A stretch of 12,117 nt of DNA from Clostridiaceae bacterium. Lineage in GTDB: Bacteria > Bacillota_A > Clostridia > Clostridiales > Clostridiaceae. Numbering within the stretch: the stretch's first letter is position 1; each line of letters begins with the position of its first letter. Made by a program: the position numbers and the translations under genes. Below, piece by piece: positions 7,438 to 12,117 of the stretch. The DNA lies in assembly GCA_029256485.1 (NCBI GenBank), contig JAQSXU010000103.1, forward strand, positions 1 through 12,117, written 5' to 3'. The notes below the pieces were generated by a model. The model was not told where the DNA came from, did no database searches, and was given only the letters and a program-made list of their open reading frames with translations.

Positions 7438-8058
7438 ATGAAGAATTATAAAAAATATTATTTTGTTTTATGGGGATTTTTACTTATAATCTTTATGGCT
7501 TTTTTAGTAGGAAATAAATTAGGAACAAAAGGAATGAAAATAAATCGTGTACATGTAAATTTACCTAATCAGCATAGATATTATTTATATAAAATTAATG
7601 ATAGTATGGCTTTTGAAATTCCTGAAGATAAAAGTTATGTAAGTATAATAGGATATGAAAAAACTACTGGGCTTTATGCTTTAGCTGGAGAATATAGACA
7701 TAATGGTGATACAATTTTTATGCCAACTACAGAATATAAGCTTGAAGATTATTTATATACTAGATATCCAACCTCAAAAACCACCATAGTAAATATAAAA
7801 ACAGGAGAAGTTTTTGGTAAGCAGGCAGAAGACATAAGTATTGATAATAATGTTCCGCAAAAGTATGAAGAATTAGGGTTGAAATTTGAGGACAAGTATG
7901 CAATTACTCCAAATGATGTGATAAACAACTTTCAAGAACTTAATACTTATGATGAAAATACATTTATTATAGTTATGGCATTTGCATTAGTTTTTACAAT
8001 AATGCTTTTTGCAGGTATTCCTATAGTTTTGAAGAGGAATAAAGGCGATGTTGAATAG
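7438..8058 (+). CDS. Membrane protein with two TM segments and an extracytoplasmic domain
   Basis: Two ATGs lie at 7432 and 7438. AAGGAGG at 7424-7430 is one base from the first and seven from the second, so translation should start at 7438 (206 residues). Lysines and tyrosines precede a transmembrane helix at about 8-25 (FVLWGFLLIIFMAFLVG). A polar domain of about 150 residues follows, and a second helix lies at about 176-197 (FIIVMAFALVFTIMLFAGIP) before a positive tail (LKRNKG). The positive-inside rule places both ends in the cytoplasm and the middle domain outside the membrane. The domain has beta-like runs (YVSIIGYEK, TTIVNIKTGEVFG) but no family I recognise. It overlaps the Imm5-like gene by 11 bases, so the two are probably coupled. 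A membrane-embedded immunity protein guarding against an entering or pore-forming toxin is one possibility; a sensor is another. Confidence 0.85.
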   Translation: MKNYKKYYFVLWGFLLIIFMAFLVGNKLGTKGMKINRVHVNLPNQHRYYLYKINDSMAFEIPEDKSYVSIIGYEKTTGLYALAGEYRHNGDTIFMPTTEYKLEDYLYTRYPTSKTTIVNIKTGEVFGKQAEDISIDNNVPQKYEELGLKFEDKYAITPNDVINNFQELNTYDENTFIIVMAFALVFTIMLFAGIPIVLKRNKGDVE

Positions 8059-9436
8059 CAATAACTTATTTAAATTTTATGTAGGTGGAGGATATTATTG
8101 CCGAATTATTGAAGGACATGATGAAGAAGATTATGAAGAATACATTGATGATCTTCATTACGAAGAAGATATTTGGCTATGGGACGCACAGAAGGGCATG
8201 CATAGGCCTCCAAAGACAGAATTATCAGAAGAAGAACTTGTGCAGTATGATGGTTCAGATATATTGGTAGAAATCGAAAAGTTCATAAGTAAGGAATTTG
8301 TTCCATCTTGGTTACTTGCTCGACTTTGGTATCTCACTGATGGAGCTATTCTTGGAACAATTGCTTCGATGGATGAAAAAGGAGAAGGTTGTTGCGATGG
8401 CGGTGATTTTTATGGTTACCTATTAGTAGAAAATGCTGCAGGTGCTTTGGGTGTACTTGAAATTAGAGGTTCACAGGATAATTCCTATGTTAGTATAAAT
8501 TTAGTAAAAAGATCAGAAACCATGAAAGCTGAGCAGATGGAATCATTTTATCGTTCTTTCGCAAACTACCTTTTAAAGAAACCACAAGACCTAGCATTAT
8601 GCAGTATTACCATTAAAGATCCAGATAAAAGGGGTTATCCTTGGAAATATGGCTTTGATGGACATAAATTCTTAAAATACTCAGAAGCTGAGGTTTTACA
8701 GTGGTATACAGACAATGGATTAGTTACGTTAAGAACTTTAATTGAAATAGCACTTAAAAGTATAAAGGAACATCCTCTGCATCATTTGGAAAGAGGGATT
8801 CGCATCGCAATAATAAATGAAATAAGTTTATACATTAATAAATACTGTAAATTTGCACTTTCAAGACCAGCTTTCAGGCTACAGCTTGAATTAAATGTTT
8901 TACACAAAATTCTTTATTTGTGGAAGAAAACTTGGTCAAATAACACAAAAGTTGATGAATTAATGGAGAAATTTTATAAACTTCAGGAAGCAATAAATAA
9001 AGAAACTGCTGTGGAAATAATGAGTAGCTGGGAAGAAGATTGGAATTTTATGAAACAGTGGATAGAAAAGACTTATATTAAGGATATTCAGCATAAAGTT
9101 CATAGATTTCCAGAAGCTATGGTTGGACTTGCAGTGATGTCAGGTTTGAAGGAATCAGAGAAAGAAATTTTAAAATATATGCATCTAAAAAAGGATATTG
9201 AAGAGAAGATAATTATAAATTCAAAGGAAGCTTTGAATATTGATAATAATGAAATTGATACCTTTGAAGAATTTTATGAAGAAGATATGTATTTTTACGC
9301 TGCCTGTGCTTATGGCGGAGGGACACCTTATAGCATGGAAGGCTTTGAAATAGGGGATATACAAAAATATGATGAATTCTGGAGATGGTGGCTTTTGGAG
9401 GCAATACCTCTTTTTATGCCACCTACTGGTGATTAA
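8048..9436 (+). CDS. Imm5-like immunity protein with a long N-terminal domain
   Basis: ATG 8048 lies inside the end of the previous gene (11-base overlap), with AGAGG at 8032-8036. Residues 225-455 resemble the Imm5 immunity domain. A helical start has HPLHHLERGIRIAI, with the arginine typical of the family; alternating helices follow; the end is YAACAYGGGTP and EFWRWWLLEAIP, close to the family's usual 'fWewWLteAiP' ending. Imm5 proteins are mostly helical and sit beside polymorphic toxins, which they are thought to bind. Residues 1-224 are extra. An acidic start (EDYEEYIDDLHYEED) is followed by a mixed alpha/beta section with GCCDGGDFYGYLLVENAAG, perhaps a second binding domain. Free-standing Imm5 proteins are shorter, so this may be a fusion. 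No signal peptide is seen. A second copy of its last 17 codons lies just downstream at 9446-9496. The domain call is by eye and moderately confident. Confidence 0.7.
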   Translation: MLNSNNLFKFYVGGGYYCRIIEGHDEEDYEEYIDDLHYEEDIWLWDAQKGMHRPPKTELSEEELVQYDGSDILVEIEKFISKEFVPSWLLARLWYLTDGAILGTIASMDEKGEGCCDGGDFYGYLLVENAAGALGVLEIRGSQDNSYVSINLVKRSETMKAEQMESFYRSFANYLLKKPQDLALCSITIKDPDKRGYPWKYGFDGHKFLKYSEAEVLQWYTDNGLVTLRTLIEIALKSIKEHPLHHLERGIRIAIINEISLYINKYCKFALSRPAFRLQLELNVLHKILYLWKKTWSNNTKVDELMEKFYKLQEAINKETAVEIMSSWEEDWNFMKQWIEKTYIKDIQHKVHRFPEAMVGLAVMSGLKESEKEILKYMHLKKDIEEKIIINSKEALNIDNNEIDTFEEFYEEDMYFYAACAYGGGTPYSMEGFEIGDIQKYDEFWRWWLLEAIPLFMPPTGD

Positions 9437-9442
9437 TTTTAA

Positions 9443-9508
9443 CAACCTGAATTTTGGAAGTGGTGGCTACTTGATGCAATACCTAAATCTATACCACAAA
9501 AAATATAA
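9443..9508 (+). pseudogene. Orphan 3' tail of a second Imm5-like gene
   Basis: After the stop of the Imm5-like gene (TAA 9434-9436) and another in-frame TAA (9440-9442), the same frame reads QPEFWKWWLLDAIPKSIPQK and then Ile and TAA (9506-9508). It matches the end of the gene upstream: DEFWRWWLLEAIPLFMP against PEFWKWWLLDAIPKSIP gives 11 of 17 identical residues plus K/R, D/E and I/M changes. At the DNA level 9371-9421 and 9446-9496 share 37 of 51 bases. The divergence indicates the tail of a paralogous gene, not a recent local duplication. It probably remained after recombination replaced or deleted the rest. It has no start codon or ribosome binding site and is not expected to be translated. 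Confidence 0.8.
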
Positions 9509-9542
9509 TTTGAAAAAAGATTGTATTATGGAGTGAGAAATT

Positions 9543-10259
9543 TTGAAAAATAAGAGTATCTTTGCAAAGGACATTTTAGATATTTTAAACAATGAAGCAT
9601 TAAATTATAATTTCCCAATGCCCAATAATTATAATGCTTATAATGCAGCAATGAGGCTTAATGTTTTTAGAAGCTCAATGGAAGAATGGTTGATTGTATT
9701 TCAAATGATTAATTTCATAAAAGGTAATGAATTTATAAATGAAATATATGTTTATGGTAGTATGCTGGATAAACAAGGCTTGTTATTTGCAGAACAAGTA
9801 CTTGAGGAAGTAGATGGTTTTCCTTTTTGGAATTGCAATAATGATTTTATTCTAAACCCAAATGAGTTTAAAATCCTCTTGAGAGGAGAGCTTATGGAGA
9901 TATCTATTTCTGAAAATCAATGGCAAGCTGCTCATATATCAAAGGATTTATCAATGCCAATACCTGTTAAAATATTAAGATTACTTGTACATTTATATGA
10001 AAATAAATTCTTTCTTACTCAAGAAGAATTGTTAAGAAAATGTGAAATTAAGAATAAAGATTTACATTATTTTTTAGAGTTTAAGGATTGGCAGCATGTT
10101 GATCTTTCAGCAGATGAGATACTAAGCAGCAGTGTTTCTTTTTCATCTCTTGCTAAAGCACTGGAAAAAAATGATCCAGCTATATATCAATGCACTAAAG
10201 AACTATATAACTCAAGATGGTATTATTGGGATGAAGATTATTTTAGTCATTGGATATAA
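9543..10259 (+). CDS. 238-residue soluble protein, possibly DUF7003-like
   Basis: The start is TTG 9543, with GGAG at 9530-9533 nine bases upstream; no in-frame ATG is better placed. The product is soluble, aromatic-rich and mostly helical, with no signal peptide. Readable landmarks are RLNVFRSSMEEWLIVFQMI (about 38-56), the beta-like INEIYVYGSML (about 66-76), FPFWNCNNDFILNPNEFKIL (about 93-112), KILRLLVHLYENKFFLTQEE (about 143-162), FLEFKDWQHVD (about 177-187) and the end YNSRWYYWDEDYFSHW. The order of a WLIVFQ strand, a 'W-N--F-LNP--F' strand and a late 'DW-H-D' motif recalls DUF7003, small proteins of unknown role often found beside other immunity-like genes. I am not certain of that name. 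It is the last gene before the terminator at 10271. Confidence 0.75.
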   Translation: MKNKSIFAKDILDILNNEALNYNFPMPNNYNAYNAAMRLNVFRSSMEEWLIVFQMINFIKGNEFINEIYVYGSMLDKQGLLFAEQVLEEVDGFPFWNCNNDFILNPNEFKILLRGELMEISISENQWQAAHISKDLSMPIPVKILRLLVHLYENKFFLTQEELLRKCEIKNKDLHYFLEFKDWQHVDLSADEILSSSVSFSSLAKALEKNDPAIYQCTKELYNSRWYYWDEDYFSHWI

Positions 10260-10270
10260 TGAAATCTTAT

Positions 10271-10304
10271 AAAAAGCGACATCATATTTTGGTGTCGTTT
10301 TTTT
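10271..10304 (+). terminator. Strong rho-independent terminator closing the first array
   Basis: CGACATCA (10277-10284) pairs with TGGTGTCG (10290-10297), with one G-T wobble and a five-base loop. An A-tract (10271-10275) precedes it and seven T residues follow (10298-10304). The A/T symmetry means it could also work on the other strand. It lies 12 bases after the stop of the last gene in the unit. Confidence 0.88.
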
Positions 10305-10335
10305 ACAATACAGTTTTATATTTAAATTTTATAAT
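10293..10335 (+). promoter_or_regulatory. Candidate promoter of the second unit, related to 673-715
   Basis: AATACA (10307-10312) is followed after 17 bases by a perfect -10 box, TATAAT (10330-10335). The -35 match to TTGACA is only the last three bases. The region repeats the element at 673-715 (19 of 20 bases, then the same spacing). Transcription would begin near 10342 and leave a leader of about 60 bases before the gene at 10405. AT-rich DNA yields -10 look-alikes readily, so confidence is modest. Confidence 0.4.
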
Positions 10336-10404
10336 TTAGTACAAGAAACTTATTCTTTATAAATAGAGTGATAATTTTTGAAAGTGAAATAAGGGGAGAA
10401 GTTA

Positions 10405-10989
10405 ATGTTATTTGAGCAGTTTCAAAAAGCTTTTGGAAAACCAAAAGAATTAACGGGCTTAGGTATATATAATTCGGAGTTAATTAATTCTAAAAGCTTA
10501 AGGCTATTTGAAAGAGAAGTTGGTGGAGGAATTTTTGCAGATGGCTTAATATCAATATTATCTGTTAGGGAACAAGTAAACAGTCTTGGTGGCTGGGAAA
10601 ATTATCTGCCAAAGGGTATGAAATTATTTGGAACATCAGTATTTGGATTTCTAATGTTAACCTCTGGGGAAGATCTTTATTTAATAAATACTCAATATGG
10701 AGAAATTGTAGAATCGAATTATTCTCTAATAGAATTTATTAATGATTTGGGGAATATTGATAACATGGAAGAAATAATTAGTGCTCCTCGCTTTGAGTTA
10801 TGGAAAAGTTTTGGTATTAAGCTTTTACCTAAACAAGTATTATGTCCAACACCAGCAATCGCATTAGGTGGCACTTGGGATATCTCAGAATTAAAGCCTA
10901 TGAATTTTGAACTGTATTTATCGTTTACTGGAGGATTATTTTCAATAAATGGAGAGATGCCTGCTGAAGTAATAAGACTAGGAACATAA
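10405..10989 (+). CDS. GAD-like/DUF1851 (T6SS immunity Tdi1-type) domain protein
   Basis: AGGGGAG at 10392-10398 lies six bases before ATG 10405. The N-terminal third (FEQFQKAFGKPKELTGLG, then REVGGGIFADGLISIL) follows the GAD-like pattern, in which a 'yGwGgyadGLf' strand is typical. The middle (KLFGTSVFGFLMLTSGEDLYLINTQYGEI) and the end (CPTPAIALGGTWDISELKPM) fit DUF1851, which has a characteristic 'PALaLGG-----nL' segment. Members include the immunity protein Tdi1 of an Agrobacterium type VI DNase; in Firmicutes the family occurs in immunity arrays. The protein is soluble, with no signal peptide, and probably neutralises a toxin in the cytoplasm by direct binding. After the TAA (10987-10989) the frame stays open for 18 codons to 11046, overlapping the next start, so mild C-terminal truncation is possible. 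Confidence 0.75.
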   Translation: MLFEQFQKAFGKPKELTGLGIYNSELINSKSLRLFEREVGGGIFADGLISILSVREQVNSLGGWENYLPKGMKLFGTSVFGFLMLTSGEDLYLINTQYGEIVESNYSLIEFINDLGNIDNMEEIISAPRFELWKSFGIKLLPKQVLCPTPAIALGGTWDISELKPMNFELYLSFTGGLFSINGEMPAEVIRLGT

Positions 10990-11035
10990 GGAAAACTATT
11001 TTCAGGTAATGAGCAAATTATGGGAGGAAAACTAT
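10989..11035 (+). repeat. 11-bp direct repeat in the gap before the SUKH-like gene
   Basis: AGGAAAACTAT occurs at 10989-10999 and again at 11025-11035, 36 bases apart. The second copy contains the ribosome binding site and the first two bases of the next ATG. It may mark a small duplication of a ribosome-binding-site region, or a coincidence in AG-rich sequence. Confidence 0.5.
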
Positions 11036-11774
11036 GGAACATTTAAGTAAAAAAGAAATTGAAAGTCTAGCTCAAGGTTCTGGTCTTGAAAGAAAGGCTT
11101 ATAAGGCAATGATTGAAAATAATTTCAAAGGCTTTTTTGAAGAACTTAAGGATACCTTTAAATTAAAAAAGCTTGATAAGGGAGTTCAAAAGTTTATTGA
11201 AGAAACAATTTCAGTAAAAAGCATACAAGGACCTTTAAATTTTAATGGCATAAGTGCTGCTTGTAATGATTATTATACATATTTTGAATTATTTAATATG
11301 GGAAACAAGAATGAATATTTTCCAGGTATATTAATTGCAATGGATTTTGGAGGTTTTAATTTTTTCTTAATGCTGGAAAGTGGAAAAATTGTTGCCATGC
11401 ATCATGATGAATTTCCTACTTGTGCTAGTAATGTAGTTGGTAAGGTAAGTAGCGGTGATTTCTTTATGGGTTCTGCACTTTCTAAAATAACGGAGAGTAA
11501 ATATACTGTTTGCAAAATTGATGGCTTGTTAGCTTTTCAAAGGGAACTAAAAGACTATAAAAATCTATATGAGATTAATACACCAGAATTAATAAAAGCG
11601 GTAACTAAAAATTTCAAAATCTCCTTAAATACATTAAAAAAGTCTCTGAATTCCAAAGCATATTATTTTTTAGATGTAGATGAAGATATTTTGAATAATA
11701 TGTTATTAACAGAAAGGAATCTAAAAAAAGTTGAAAGCTGTAGTGAAAAAGTAACTAATGGGGGAAGGAATTAA
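11034..11774 (+). CDS. Possible SUKH-superfamily (SMI1/KNR4-like) immunity protein
   Basis: GGGAGGA at 11022-11028 lies five bases before ATG 11034. A charged helical N-terminus (1-60) is followed by a section resembling the SUKH core: FPGILIAMDFGGFNFFLMLE at about 96-115, then SGKIVAMHHDEF at about 116-127. SUKH proteins often show a 'phlp-g-dG-gd-f-ld--G-V----Hd' pattern there. The C-terminal half is helical (YKNLYEINTPELIKAVTKNF) with no known motif. SUKH proteins are among the most common immunity proteins of nuclease and other polymorphic toxins and act in the cytoplasm. The N-terminal 'W-G' hallmark of SUKH-1 is not seen, so this would be a divergent member. The gene precedes a membrane-protein gene by one base and is probably coupled to it. 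A distinct unnamed family is the main alternative. Confidence 0.7.
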   Translation: MEHLSKKEIESLAQGSGLERKAYKAMIENNFKGFFEELKDTFKLKKLDKGVQKFIEETISVKSIQGPLNFNGISAACNDYYTYFELFNMGNKNEYFPGILIAMDFGGFNFFLMLESGKIVAMHHDEFPTCASNVVGKVSSGDFFMGSALSKITESKYTVCKIDGLLAFQRELKDYKNLYEINTPELIKAVTKNFKISLNTLKKSLNSKAYYFLDVDEDILNNMLLTERNLKKVESCSEKVTNGGRN

Positions 11775-11775
11775 T

Positions 11776-12117
11776 TTGCAATGGAGAAATAAAATATTAG
11801 CTTTAGTTCTGATTTTAATAATCAGCCTTACTCCTTTTTTTGTTTCCTATACTTGGATACCAGTGATCTGGTTTATTGAAGGAGCTATACTTATATTAAT
11901 TGGATTAATAAGCCAAAAATTAAATATTGAGAAAGCTGGTTGGAAGGTTATAGTTTTGGCTCTAATTTCTTTTTTTATCCTCGATTGGATAAGAAATCTT
12001 AAATATGTTGATGAAACCTTTGTATACCAGTATTCTATAATTAATTTAATAAGTATTTTAATTATTATAGCAAATCTAAAGGCTAATAAAAAAAGTAAGA
12101 CTCCAGGAACGTCAATT
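11776..12117 (+). CDS. Four-TM hydrophobic membrane protein, 3' end outside the window
   Basis: TTG 11776 begins one base after the previous stop and has AAGGA at 11765-11769, so I take it as the start; the ATG at 11781 is out of frame and meets TAA two codons later. All 114 visible codons are open to the window edge. Four hydrophobic helices can be seen: about 5-23 (KILALVLILIISLTPFFVS), 27-46 (IPVIWFIEGAILILIGLIS), 57-73 (GWKVIVLALISFFILDW) and 86-102 (YSIINLISILIIIANLK). A lysine-rich segment follows (KANKKSKT), which may be the cytoplasmic tail with the end near. No family motif is visible. Membrane proteins of this size occur in immunity arrays, but its role is unknown. Confidence 0.75.
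   Translation, partial: MQWRNKILALVLILIISLTPFFVSYTWIPVIWFIEGAILILIGLISQKLNIEKAGWKVIVLALISFFILDWIRNLKYVDETFVYQYSIINLISILIIIANLKANKKSKTPGTSI

Noticed and set aside
8085..8270. 61-codon + strand frame inside the Imm5-like gene
   Set aside because: It is fully contained in the better-supported frame of 8048-9436 and its translation is low-complexity (K/M/I).
1..12117. Transposase, integrase, tRNA, rRNA or attachment site
   Set aside because: None is seen on either strand, so recent mobility of the array cannot be shown from this window.

Overview
The window is AT-rich with strong AGGAGG-type ribosome binding sites, TTG as an alternative start, and A/T-rich codon use. This suggests a Clostridium-like Firmicute; species cannot be told from the sequence alone. 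Every supported gene is on the + strand.

Layout: (1) 1-573 is the 3' part of an AraC-type regulator, followed by a rho-independent terminator (587-649). (2) About 673-10304 looks like one long transcription unit. In order it holds a gene split by a nonsense codon (812-1378), a Sel1-repeat protein (1425-2645), an unrecognised two-part protein (2673-3854), a TPR protein with a large internal duplication (3889-5580), a decayed gene remnant (5637-5869), an unrecognised 162-residue protein (5870-6358), a 341-residue possibly Imm49-like protein (6360-7385), a two-TM membrane protein (7438-8058), a 462-residue protein with an Imm5-like C-terminal domain (8048-9436), a leftover tail of a second Imm5-like gene (9443-9508), and a possibly DUF7003-like protein (9543-10259). 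A strong terminator closes this unit at 10271-10304. (3) A second unit starts at about 10307. It holds a GAD-like/DUF1851-type protein (10405-10989), a possible SUKH-like protein (11034-11774), and a four-TM membrane protein that runs off the window (11776-12117).

The best reading is an orphan poly-immunity array of the polymorphic-toxin world: tightly packed, unrelated, mostly cytoplasmic proteins of 160-560 residues, several resembling immunity or DUF families, with no toxin gene in view. Such arrays are thought to collect resistance genes against toxins of competing strains. The reading rests on family resemblance recognised by eye; no profile search was run.

The strongest unexpected signal is gene decay and turnover inside the array. 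One gene has an in-frame TAA with about 100 codons of clear coding sequence after it. One remnant carries both a nonsense codon and a frameshift in an A-run. One orphan 3' tail matches the end of the gene just upstream. Two further genes have protein-like in-frame extensions after their stop codons. In addition, both transcription units begin with a related terminator-tail-plus-promoter element (673-715 and 10293-10335), which suggests shared regulation or segmental duplication.
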